DNA of 22,030 bases from Bacillota bacterium (lineage in GTDB: Bacteria > Bacillota > Clostridia > Lachnospirales > Cellulosilyticaceae): assembly GCA_023410675.1 (NCBI GenBank), contig JAEYPM010000050.1:1-22030 (forward strand), given 5' to 3'. The notes under the pieces were generated by a model. The model was not told the DNA's origin. It made no database searches and saw only the letters and a list, made by a program, of their open reading frames with translations. Both the position numbers and the translations under genes were made by a program. Below, piece by piece: positions 1 to 7,544 of this stretch (the first letter of the stretch is position 1; each line of letters opens with the position of its first letter).

Positions 1-4
1 AATC

Positions 5-817
5 ATGAACAAATTAAGAAAAATTATAATGGCTACTTTTATGTTATGCATACTATTAGCTAACATTACTTCTGTTTATGCAGCTGTACCATCTATACAA
101 AATATTAACTTTCCTAATCATGTGACTCAGACAGATAGCTCAGGCAGACTATATGTCGTTCCTGAAGGTGAGTTATATAAAACATCCTATGATGTTCAAG
201 TTACAATAGCATGTAATGTATATGATACTGTTTCTAGGCCAGTTGTATACTATAATGGAACTCAAATCGGAACTATGACCGCAGTAACAGGAACAAAAAA
301 CCTATATAAATTAACTTGGAAACCTTCTCTAAGTCAAATAGGTGCACAGATTGGTGGACCAAAAGACCTTAAGATAGTAGCAATGGGAGCAAATGGTGCA
401 GTTACTTCCACTAAGAAAGTATATTTTACTGGCGGTAATCGAAAATACTATGATGCTCTTATAAAAGATTGGACTTTTGTAGAACCTGCTTCAACACGTT
501 ATAATTGTCTTTCTTATGTCCTTGGTGATAAAACAACTAGTCGTTGACCAAAGAATAGTACTTCTAAAGAAGTAATTAGTTACCTTAAATCATATGGGTA
601 TAAAACATGCTCTCAAAGCGAAGCAAAAATAATAGCATATGGTACAAGTGAGAACAATATCACTCATTTTGCATTAAAAACATCTTCATCTCAGACTGTC
701 TACAAATTTGGTGATTTAGAAGTCATTCGTTCCAATTCTCTCTCTCCTTATAAAAGCATGATATATGGTGGAATAGAACTGGGATATGGAAAACCTCTGC
801 TATATTTTAAAAAGTAA
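5..817 (+). pseudogene. Secreted DUF7689-like protein gene broken by an in-frame TGA
   Basis: The reading frame opens at ATG 5 with a classical signal peptide: a K/R-rich start, a hydrophobic core, then VYA|AVP as the likely signal peptidase site near residue 26. It stops at TGA 545-547. The same frame stays open afterwards to TAA 815-817, adding about 89 residues with normal composition, so the intact protein would be about 270 residues. The break lies in the conserved part of the domain: YNCLSYVLG precedes it, and PKNST then ITHFALK, VYKFGDLEVI and SPYKSMIYG follow. In related domains a tryptophan commonly precedes such a proline, so TGG to TGA is the simplest explanation. The assignment to a DUF7689-like fold is from motif memory and is moderate. 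The product would be exported; its function is unknown. The start lies at the window edge, so its ribosome site is not visible. A sequencing error or a very recent mutation are alternatives. Confidence 0.7.
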
Positions 818-835
818 ATATACATAAATAATAAT

Positions 836-871
836 AAATATCTCTTATACATATAAGTATGGGAGATATTT
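836..871 (+). terminator. Intrinsic terminator after the broken secreted-protein gene
   Basis: A 15-bp stem (836-850 with 857-871, including two G-T wobble pairs) closes on a 6-nt loop and runs into a short T stretch. It starts 18 nt after TAA 817, as expected for the end of that transcription unit. Confidence 0.75.
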
Positions 872-1015
872 TAATGTCTAAAAATTTCTTGAGAATTGTA
901 AAAGTTAATTGATCTATTATTAGATAATGTCATCTAAAGACTTGTTTTGCTTCATAGCATGCCTTAAACTGATAATTGAACATCTTATAAAAAACACTAG
1001 GAGGTTTTTCTCTCT

Positions 1016-1825
1016 ATGAAATCAAACTATAGAAATATGAGTATAGTGTTATTAGGAACACTCTTTATCTTTATTGAAATACTATTTTTATCCACTCTAA
1101 GTCCTATAATATCCTTAGCTGTTTCTTTTATAGCAGGTGTTTCTTTAGGTCTTTTATTCTACTTATATCAGCGTGATCTTAAAAACAATTTGCTTCTTAC
1201 CTTAATATGTGTTCTACTTCCAAGCCTATTATTTATAGGTATGTATCTTTTTACAAGTACCAATAAATTTCAGTATATCTTTGTATGCCTTATATTGGCC
1301 AATTTTGTATCGTTAAACCTAGTTGTTTTTACTACTAGAGTATTCCGTAACAAAACTATTTCAAACTACAACACTTATTCTAAACCCATGCATATGCTTT
1401 TTTTTCTTTCTTATGCTATCTTATTAACCTTCTTGCTCTTTTCTGATGCCTTTGATAATAGAACGAAACTTAGAACTATTAACTTAATACCCCTTAAAAC
1501 AATCATTAATTTTCTTACAGCTGGTTCTACCCTATCTCTACGTGTAATTATTGTAAATTTATTAGGTAATATTATTATCTTTATCCCCTTAGGTTTTTAC
1601 ATAAAGGCACTTATGAAAAAGAATCTTCCTACTTTGTTCGTTACTATTTTTATTCCTATTATCATTGAAGCTAGTCAATACATATTAGCTGTAGGGATAA
1701 GTGATATTGATGATGTTATTTTAAATGTAATGGGTGAATGGCTAGGTTTCTATTTACTCTATTTACTTAATAAAATATACTATCAATTTAATAAAAATCG
1801 TAATGATAATTTCTTAGGTTTTTAA
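1016..1825 (+). CDS. VanZ-family integral membrane protein
   Basis: This 269-residue protein is mostly hydrophobic, with about seven predicted membrane segments. The C-terminal half carries the VanZ-family pattern: NLIPL near residue 158, then NLLGNIIIFIPLGF around 181-194, then a membrane segment containing an acidic residue (IIIEASQ), and DIDDVILNVMGEWLGF near the end. The N-terminal three or four helices are an extension often seen in clostridial members. VanZ itself confers low-level teicoplanin resistance in enterococci, but most homologues have no known role, so no resistance should be inferred. The start is supported by TAGGAGG about 9 nt before the ATG. It is monocistronic between a terminator upstream and the parS-like site downstream. 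A weak TTGCTT-18-GATAAT pair (947-976) could be its promoter. Confidence 0.8.
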   Translation: MKSNYRNMSIVLLGTLFIFIEILFLSTLSPIISLAVSFIAGVSLGLLFYLYQRDLKNNLLLTLICVLLPSLLFIGMYLFTSTNKFQYIFVCLILANFVSLNLVVFTTRVFRNKTISNYNTYSKPMHMLFFLSYAILLTFLLFSDAFDNRTKLRTINLIPLKTIINFLTAGSTLSLRVIIVNLLGNIIIFIPLGFYIKALMKKNLPTLFVTIFIPIIIEASQYILAVGISDIDDVILNVMGEWLGFYLLYLLNKIYYQFNKNRNDNFLGF

Positions 1826-1873
1826 TATTGTATAGTCCTTTATATTGGATGGTTCTTAATAAAGTAATTAAAA

Positions 1874-1889
1874 TGTTCCACGTGGAAAA
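1874..1889. other. parS-like ParB/Spo0J binding site
   Basis: TGTTCCACGTGGAAAA matches the palindromic parS form TGTTCCACGTGGAACA at 15 of 16 positions and contains the core CACGTG. The B. subtilis consensus is TGTTNCACGTGAAACA. The site lies in the 213-nt gap between the vanZ-family gene and a convergent small gene. It is not part of a terminator stem-loop with a T run. ParB (Spo0J) nucleates on such sites to organise and segregate the chromosome origin region. Confidence 0.7.
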
Positions 1890-2038
1890 AAATGTAATTT
1901 TTTCTTTCTTATGTATTCCCCCATAAGTTAAAATGGAAAACTGCACAGACAATATAGCATATTCACATCGTATAAATTAATATTTTATATATGCCATTCT
2001 ATATGCAGCCTTCCACTATAATTTAGTTACAGTTCACT

Positions 2039-2293
2039 TCATATTTCCACATGATTTTCCTTAATTTTTGTATAGTTTTCAACTCCTGCCTTGCCGTAGT
2101 AGCCTGTAACAATTACCCCTAATGCTGTTGATGTTGCTGTTATGATGTCTTGTGATATTTCACGCTTAACCCAAAATGATATGGCTGAAAAAATAATACT
2201 TCCTACCCATGAATAAGTTACTATTAGTGCTATTTTTTTGGAAAATTCACATTTCGGACAATCCTTTTTGATATCATTAATCATTTTTATCAC
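2039..2293 (-). CDS. Small two-helix membrane protein, holin-like
   Basis: This 84-residue protein has a charged N-terminus with a Cys pair (DCPKC, residues 11-15). Two hydrophobic segments follow, about residues 21-43 and 50-66, and the tail is charged (KAGVENYTKIKE). The layout resembles small holin-like or phage-derived membrane proteins, but I cannot name a family and no lysin or other phage gene is adjacent. The start is GTG at 2293, preceded by a G-rich GGGGGGAG ribosome site 4 nt away. The ATG at residue 4 would be about 13 nt from it and is less likely. A five-codon mini-ORF (ATG ATG AGG GGG GAG TAA) with its own AGGAG sits just ahead and ends 1 nt before this GTG. The gene ends in TGA and converges on the vanZ-family gene. 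Confidence 0.6.
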   Translation of the reverse strand: MIKMINDIKKDCPKCEFSKKIALIVTYSWVGSIIFSAISFWVKREISQDIITATSTALGVIVTGYYGKAGVENYTKIKENHVEI

Positions 2294-2398
2294 TTTACTC
2301 CCCCCTCATCATATAGCTCCTACTCATTCTTATTCAATAATCAATAAATATGTGACAAGAGTTATATAAAAGTAATTCATCATAATCACTTTACTTAC

Positions 2399-2427
2399 TT
2401 GACAGAAAGGTATTAAAATCTTATTAT
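2399..2427 (+). promoter_or_regulatory. Sigma-A promoter of the arsR-family gene
   Basis: TTGACA (2399-2404), a 17-nt spacer and TATTAT (2422-2427) make a near-consensus vegetative promoter about 60 nt ahead of the ATG at 2487. Confidence 0.75.
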
Positions 2428-2430
2428 TTG

Positions 2431-2444
2431 TATATTATAATATA
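2431..2444. promoter_or_regulatory. Palindrome at the arsR-family transcription start, candidate operator
   Basis: TATATTATAATATA is a perfect 14-bp palindrome beginning 4 nt after the -10 box, so it covers the predicted +1. ArsR-family dimers typically bind AT-rich dyads in their own promoters. Autoregulation is inferred from position; in such AT-rich DNA a chance palindrome is possible. Confidence 0.45.
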
Positions 2445-2486
2445 ATTGTCTAATACTTATTTTTATTCTCTTAGGAGGTCTTTTAC

Positions 2487-2786
2487 ATGAATAAATCAGA
2501 TAGCTATTTAAATGACCCAAAAAATTACGAAGATACGGCACAACTTTTAAAGGCACTTGCCCATCCTGTAAGATTATGTATTGTAAGAGGTCTTATAAGC
2601 TCAAAAGGATGTAATGTCACCTATATGCAAACTTGCCTTAACTTGCCTCAATCTACTATTTCGCAGCACTTAGGCAAATTAAAGAGTTTAGGTATTATTA
2701 CAGGAAATAGAAATGGATTAGAAATCACTTATAGCGTTTCTAATCCTAAAATAGAAGCTTTAGTATCTGTATTATTCGACTCATAA
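2487..2786 (+). CDS. ArsR-family winged-helix repressor
   Basis: This 99-residue protein is almost entirely an ArsR-type winged helix. The opening helix is LLKALAHPVRLCIVRGL (residues 20-36). The recognition helix is in LPQSTISQHLGKLKSLGII (about 53-71), and the wing is NRNGLEITYSV (74-84). The family responds to metals, metalloids or sulfur species, releasing DNA on binding. Three cysteines at 31, 42 and 50 flank or lie near the second and third helices. The canonical ELCVC arsenic/cadmium motif is absent, so the inducer cannot be named; a thiol or persulfide sensor is possible. TTAGGAGG about 8 nt before the ATG supports the start. No transporter, reductase or other target gene follows on the same strand, so the repressor is an orphan here. 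Its own promoter and a possible operator are immediately upstream. Confidence 0.85.
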   Translation: MNKSDSYLNDPKNYEDTAQLLKALAHPVRLCIVRGLISSKGCNVTYMQTCLNLPQSTISQHLGKLKSLGIITGNRNGLEITYSVSNPKIEALVSVLFDS

Positions 2787-2977
2787 TCTCACATAATATT
2801 GTTTCGTAGTAACAGTTTCATATAATGTGTCTTAATTATTCACATATTTTTTCCATATAGAATTTACATCGTAAATTATTCGTTATGCATTGCGTATTCA
2901 TTATTGTAATATTTATTTCTAATATTAAGTGCTACTATGAGTATTCACTTATTAATACAACATTGAAACGAAAAAAA

Positions 2978-3172
2978 TTACAATCTACTTCCATCGTCTA
3001 CCCATTCTCTTGCCTCAACAATAGACTCTTCATCAGGTATAGGAACCTTGGCTTCTTTTGTCGTTCTCTCTGTATTACTCCAAGCAGCTGTTCCTTCATT
3101 TTTAATTGGATCATTACTATAAAGTCTCTTATTATTTTCTCCAGATACAGCCTTTGCTTTGTTGTCATTCAT
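2978..3172 (-). CDS. DUF3787-type small spore-associated protein
   Basis: This 64-residue, highly charged protein has no membrane segment. Its C-terminal two thirds follow the DUF3787 pattern: a TAAW motif (residues 29-32), a VPIP stretch, then a V.EAREWVD segment close to the end. NCBI names this family after a C. difficile spore protein, so a role in the spore or forespore is the best reading; the molecular function is unknown. The ribosome site AGGAAGGTGA ends about 4 nt before the ATG and is strong. The gene stands alone: the bidirectional hairpin at 3303-3344 separates it from the oxidoreductase upstream. A longer + strand frame over the same DNA has no ribosome site and a low-complexity, unlikely composition. 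Confidence 0.7.
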   Translation of the reverse strand: MNDNKAKAVSGENNKRLYSNDPIKNEGTAAWSNTERTTKEAKVPIPDEESIVEAREWVDDGSRL

Positions 3173-3302
3173 AAAATCACCTTCCTGTTCTCCTTAGTAA
3201 TAAATAAAAAAGCAAATATAGCCTTTGCTATTCCTTTTTATTATTTACAAAGCAGTGCAAATTTATGTTTAATCATAATAAATACCTAAAGCTATATAGC
3301 AA

Positions 3303-3344
3303 GGGAGTGTACAAAACTAGATTTCACTAGTTCTGTACACTCCC
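3303..3344. terminator. Bidirectional intrinsic terminator after the PFOR gene
   Basis: An 11-bp arm GGGAGTGTACA (3303-3313) pairs exactly with TGTACACTCCC (3334-3344). After one mismatch a further 6 bp (AACTAG/CTAGTT) extend the stem to a 6-nt loop. It lies 36 nt past the PFOR stop on the - strand. The clearer T run (CATTTTTA) is on the + side, so it probably works in both directions. Confidence 0.8.
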
Positions 3345-3379
3345 TCATTTTTACGCACTCTATTTAGTTTTTGTTCACT

Positions 3380-6300
3380 TTAAACAGTGAGTCTCTTATA
3401 GCTTTCTAATCTATCTTTAGCATTTGCTTCTGCCATTGCAAATAATTCTTCAGCTTGCTCTGGGAATTGTTTTGCAAGTGCTGAGTATCTTACTTGTGCT
3501 AAAATGAAGTCTCTAAAGCTTTCTGTTGGCTCTTTTGAATCTAATGTGAATGGATTCTTTCCTTCATCTTTAAGATTTGGATTAAATCTATATAAGTGCC
3601 AGTAACCAGCTTTAACTGCTTGTTCTTCATTTGCTATAGTACGTCCCATACCTTCTTTTAATCCATGGTTTATACATGGTGCATAAGCAATAATGATAGA
3701 TGGTCCTTGATGTGCTTCTGCTTCAAGAACTGCTTTAATAAGTTGATTCTTATCTGCTCCTAATGCAACTTGTGCAACATATACGTTGCCATAAGACATC
3801 ATCATCATACCAAGATCTTTTTTACGTGATTTCTTTCCTGAAGCAGCAAATTTAGCAATAGCTGCTGTTGGTGTAGCTTTAGATGATTGTCCTCCAGTAT
3901 TTGAGTAAACTTCTGTATCAAATACTAAAACATTTACATCTTCACCTGATGCAAGTACATGGTCTAATCCACCATAACCGATGTCGTATGCCCAACCATC
4001 TCCTCCAAGCATCCATACAGATCTCTTAACAAGATAATCTTGTTTTTCAGCAATCTGAGCAAGAATATTCTTAGCTGCTGCATCTGTCACTGAATTATTT
4101 TGAAGAACCTCTACAACTTTAGCTGAAGCTGCTTTTGAAGCTTCTCCAAGATCCATAGTTTCAATCCATTCAGCAAATACATCTTTAACTGCTTGATCAT
4201 TACTGATTGTTGTAAATTCTATCATAAGATCTTTAATTTTTTCTCTTAATTGTTTTACACCTAAATACATACCATAGCCGTATTCTGCATTATCCTCAAA
4301 TAATGAGTTTGCCCAAGATGGTCCTTTTCCTTCGCAGTTTACTGTATATGGTGTTGATGGTGCTGAACCACCCCAGATTGATGAACAACCTGTTGCATTA
4401 GCAATCATCATACGATCACCAAATAACTGTGTAACAAGTTTAATATATGGTGTTTCTCCACAACCTGCACATGCTCCTGAGAATTCAAGAAGTGGTTGTT
4501 TGAACTGGCTACCCTTAACTGTATTCGCTGGAACTAAGTTTTCTTTTGGTTTAACTTTAGATGATGCATAGGCCCAGTTTGGCACTTGTTCTTCAGTTTG
4601 TGTATCTAATGGTTGCATAACAAGAGCTTTTTGTTTTGCAGGACAAATATCTGCACAGTTTCCACAGCCTGTACAATCCATTGGTGCTACTTGGATCTTA
4701 TATTCTAATCCTTCTAAGCCTTTTCCAACTGCTTTCTTTGTAACAAAGCTTTCTGGTGCATTTTTTACTTCTTCTTCATCTAATAAGAATGGTCTTATTG
4801 TTGCATGTGGACATACATAAGAACATTGGTTACATTGGATACAATTTTCTGGAATCCACTGTGGTATATTAATTGCAATACCACGTTTTTCATATGCAGA
4901 AGTACCACATGGGAATGTACCATCTTCAATTCCATTAAATGCACTTACAGCAAGGCTATCTCCTTCTTGAGCATTCATTGGTCTTAAGATGTTTGTGATG
5001 AACTCTGGCTCATCCACTTTACCTTTTTCACTATCTTTAGCATCTGCCCAAGCTGCTGGTACTGCAATTTTAACTGCTGATTCAATACCTTTATCAATTG
5101 CTTGGTAGTTCATGTTAACAATTTTTTCACCTTTTTTACCATATGCCTTAACAACAGCTTCTTTTAGGTATTTAATTGCTTCTTCTTGAGGAATAATGTT
5201 TGCTAAATTAAAGAAGGCAGCTTGCATAACCATGTTAATTCTGTTGCCAAGTCCAATTTCACTTGCAATTTTTGTTGCATTAACTGTATAGAATTTAATA
5301 TCATTTTTTGCAATGTATTGTTTCATTTTAGCTGGTAAATGTTCTTCAAGCTCTGATTCATCCCAAATACAGTTAAGAACAAATGTTCCACCTTTTTTGA
5401 GTCCTTTTAATAAATCATATTGATTAACGTATGATTGATTATGACAAGCAATGTAATCTGCTTCATCAATGAGGTAAGTTGATCTAATTGGTGTCTTACC
5501 AAATCTTAAGTGAGACATGGTAACACCACCAGATTTTTTAGAGTCATATGCAAAATAAGCTTGTGCATACATATCTGTATGATCACCAATGATCTTGATT
5601 GCTTGTTTGTTTGCACCAACTGTACCATCTGATCCAAGACCCCAGAATTTACATCTTACAGTACCTTCTGCTGCTATGTTAAGTCTTTCTGTAAGTGGAA
5701 GAGATGTATGTGTTACGTCATCTTCAATACCTACTGTAAATTGGTCTTTTGGATTTGCACTTACAAGATTATCAAATACTGCTTTTACTGTAGTAGGTGT
5801 TGTATCTTTTGAACCAAGTCCATAACGTCCACCGATAATCATTGGTGCATTTTCTTTGTTATAATATACTGCACGAACATCTAAGTATAAAGGCTCGCCA
5901 ATAGCTCCTGGTTCTTTAGTTCTATCAAGAACACATACTCTTTTTACTGTCTTTGGCATTTCTTTTAAGAAATGTTCTATTGAGAAAGGTCTAAATAAAT
6001 GCACTTTAACAAGTCCATATTTTGCACCTTTTGCATTTAATACATCAATGGTTTCTTCTATAGCTTCTGTTATTGAACCCATAGCAACAATAACATATTC
6101 TGCATCTGGAGCTCCATAATAATTAAATAAGCCATATTTTCTTCCAGTAAGTTCATTCATTTTGTTGATATATTCTTCAACAATAGGTACAAGATTATTG
6201 TAGAATTTATTTGAAGCTTCTCTAGTTTGGAAATATATATCTGGGTTCTGAGCTGTACCACGTGTAACTGGTTTGTTTGGAGATAAAGCTCTATCTCTAA

Positions 6301-6907
6301 ATTCTTTAACTGCTTCTTGATCAACTAATGCTGCTAAATCTGCATAGTCTAATGCTTCGATTTTTTGAATTTCATGTGATGTTCTAAACCCATCAAAGAA
6401 ATGTACAAATGGTACTCTTCCTTTAATAGCTGCAAGGTGAGCTACTGGAGCTAAGTCCATAACTTCTTGAACTGAACCTGTTGCAAGCATAGCACATCCA
6501 GTTTGTCTTGTAGCCATAACGTCTTGATGATCTCCAAAAATATTAAGAGCTTGAGCTGCAATTGCACGTGCACTTACATGGAATACACCTGGCAATAACT
6601 CTCCAGCTACCTTGTACATATTTGGAATCATAAGAAGTAATCCTTGAGATGCTGTGAATGTAGTAGTTAAAGCACCTGCTTGAAGAGAACCATGAAATGT
6701 TCCAGCTGCTCCTGCTTCAGATTGCATTTCTACAACACGTACAGTTTGTCCAAAAATATTTTTTCTGCCTTGTGCTGACCATTCGTCTACGGCTTCAGCC
6801 ATATTTGAAGACGGTGTGATAGGATATATAGCGGCAACATCTGTATACGCATAAGCTACATAAGCTGCAGCGGTATTTCCATCAATTGTCATCATCTTTT
6901 TACCCAT
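3380..6907 (-). CDS. nifJ: Pyruvate:ferredoxin (flavodoxin) oxidoreductase
   Basis: This enzyme oxidises pyruvate with CoA to acetyl-CoA and CO2 while reducing ferredoxin, the central step of clostridial fermentation in the cytosol. The 1175-residue length is normal for the single-chain homodimeric form. Domain order is as expected. The N-terminal pyrimidine-binding domain starts with DGNTAAAYVAYA and PITPSSNMAE, followed by the CoA-side domains. A ferredoxin-like insert binds two 4Fe-4S clusters (CIQCNQCSYVCP near 687-698 and CTGCGNCADICP near 744-755). The C-terminal thiamine diphosphate domain has CAGCGET near 812, GDGWAYD near 967 and YSNTGGQSS near 999. The proximal-cluster cysteines are all present (CAGC, TGCS and APC). 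AAGGAGG 7-8 nt before the ATG fixes the start. It is transcribed alone between its own promoter and the 3303-3344 terminator. Confidence 0.97.
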   Translation of the reverse strand: MGKKMMTIDGNTAAAYVAYAYTDVAAIYPITPSSNMAEAVDEWSAQGRKNIFGQTVRVVEMQSEAGAAGTFHGSLQAGALTTTFTASQGLLLMIPNMYKVAGELLPGVFHVSARAIAAQALNIFGDHQDVMATRQTGCAMLATGSVQEVMDLAPVAHLAAIKGRVPFVHFFDGFRTSHEIQKIEALDYADLAALVDQEAVKEFRDRALSPNKPVTRGTAQNPDIYFQTREASNKFYNNLVPIVEEYINKMNELTGRKYGLFNYYGAPDAEYVIVAMGSITEAIEETIDVLNAKGAKYGLVKVHLFRPFSIEHFLKEMPKTVKRVCVLDRTKEPGAIGEPLYLDVRAVYYNKENAPMIIGGRYGLGSKDTTPTTVKAVFDNLVSANPKDQFTVGIEDDVTHTSLPLTERLNIAAEGTVRCKFWGLGSDGTVGANKQAIKIIGDHTDMYAQAYFAYDSKKSGGVTMSHLRFGKTPIRSTYLIDEADYIACHNQSYVNQYDLLKGLKKGGTFVLNCIWDESELEEHLPAKMKQYIAKNDIKFYTVNATKIASEIGLGNRINMVMQAAFFNLANIIPQEEAIKYLKEAVVKAYGKKGEKIVNMNYQAIDKGIESAVKIAVPAAWADAKDSEKGKVDEPEFITNILRPMNAQEGDSLAVSAFNGIEDGTFPCGTSAYEKRGIAINIPQWIPENCIQCNQCSYVCPHATIRPFLLDEEEVKNAPESFVTKKAVGKGLEGLEYKIQVAPMDCTGCGNCADICPAKQKALVMQPLDTQTEEQVPNWAYASSKVKPKENLVPANTVKGSQFKQPLLEFSGACAGCGETPYIKLVTQLFGDRMMIANATGCSSIWGGSAPSTPYTVNCEGKGPSWANSLFEDNAEYGYGMYLGVKQLREKIKDLMIEFTTISNDQAVKDVFAEWIETMDLGEASKAASAKVVEVLQNNSVTDAAAKNILAQIAEKQDYLVKRSVWMLGGDGWAYDIGYGGLDHVLASGEDVNVLVFDTEVYSNTGGQSSKATPTAAIAKFAASGKKSRKKDLGMMMMSYGNVYVAQVALGADKNQLIKAVLEAEAHQGPSIIIAYAPCINHGLKEGMGRTIANEEQAVKAGYWHLYRFNPNLKDEGKNPFTLDSKEPTESFRDFILAQVRYSALAKQFPEQAEELFAMAEANAKDRLESYKRLTV

Positions 6908-6935
6908 TTATATTTCCTCCTTAAAAAATAGTTAT

Positions 6936-6963
6936 ATTATAAGATAATAAATTTACTCATCAA
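6936..6963 (-). promoter_or_regulatory. Candidate sigma-A promoter of the PFOR gene
   Basis: Read on the - strand, TTGATG (6958-6963), a 16-nt spacer and a perfect TATAAT (6936-6941) lie about 30 nt before the ATG. The -35 box matches 4 of 6 positions. Confidence 0.55.
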
Positions 6964-7091
6964 ATTATATGTTAAAATATAAACGATACTTTTGCAACCT
7001 TTTTTCACCAAAAAATTGGCAAATTATGTGTTAATTCTTTTTATGTCTATTTTACTTCATCCATTTTATAGTTTGACTGAAACTCACCTTT

Positions 7092-7505
7092 TTATGCATA
7101 ACGCATCATATTTGTTCCTTGAGGTACTTTGCTAAAGCCTAACTTTTCATAAAATAAAACATTATGATCTAGACAATTTAGTTCTATTCTCTCTAAATCT
7201 TTGAATAGGTCATGATTTAAAATACTTTTAACAATGTCTCTGCCAAGTCCTAGACCTCTATATTCTTTTGCTACAATAACATCATATATAAAAGCCCTAT
7301 AAGTAAAGTCAGATAAAACCCTTGCAAAAGCCACCAAGTGACCATTATCTTTATTAATTAACCCGACAATCCAGCTTGAATGTAACATTTTTTTTATATC
7401 ATTTATTTTTCTATTTTTGCTCCAACTTTCACTTTGATATAAAGTTACTAAACATTCAACTTGTTCTTCCGATAACTCATAAACTAATTCAATATTTTCT
7501 AACAT
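7092..7505 (-). CDS. GNAT-family N-acetyltransferase
   Basis: This 137-residue protein covers one complete GNAT fold. The acetyl-CoA binding motif A is VAKEYRGLGLGRDIV (about residues 80-94), preceded by the beta strand AFIYDVIV and followed by NCLDHNVLFYEKLGF, the usual C-terminal signature. The N-terminal part (LSEEQVECLVTLYQSESW) is typical of small-molecule or amino-acid N-acetyltransferases. The acceptor substrate cannot be deduced. It lies 39 nt downstream of the ArgD-like aminotransferase on the same strand and has its own AAGGAAG ribosome site, so the two are probably cotranscribed. An N-acetylated amino acid substrate is therefore conceivable, but it is not an ArgA/ArgJ homologue that I recognise. 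Confidence 0.8.
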   Translation of the reverse strand: MLENIELVYELSEEQVECLVTLYQSESWSKNRKINDIKKMLHSSWIVGLINKDNGHLVAFARVLSDFTYRAFIYDVIVAKEYRGLGLGRDIVKSILNHDLFKDLERIELNCLDHNVLFYEKLGFSKVPQGTNMMRYA

Positions 7506-7544
7506 TACATCATCTTCCTTCTGAATAAAATTCCTTATGTTTCT

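Noticed and set aside
545..547. TGA read as tryptophan or selenocysteine
   Set aside because: TGA serves as the normal stop of intact genes in this window (apt, spoVAB, the Lrp-type gene, the 84-residue protein), and I could not support a recoding element near it.
1016..1825. Glycopeptide resistance by the VanZ-family protein
   Set aside because: No vanA/vanH/vanX-type ligase or dipeptidase genes are present, and most VanZ-family proteins have no shown resistance role.
1885..1904. A/T-only hairpin as a terminator of the vanZ-family gene
   Set aside because: The stem is a run of A facing a run of T with one G-C pair, too weak to call; the overlapping parS-like site explains the stronger symmetry.
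2861..2877. AATTTAC-ATC-GTAAATT hairpin after the arsR-family gene
   Set aside because: Only 7 bp of mostly A/T pairs, with no T run in either direction.
2885..3289. 134-residue + strand frame
   Set aside because: It is antisense to the DUF3787 gene, has no ribosome site, and its translation is low-complexity and Cys/Ile-rich without a family pattern. The opposite frame has a strong ribosome site and conserved motifs.
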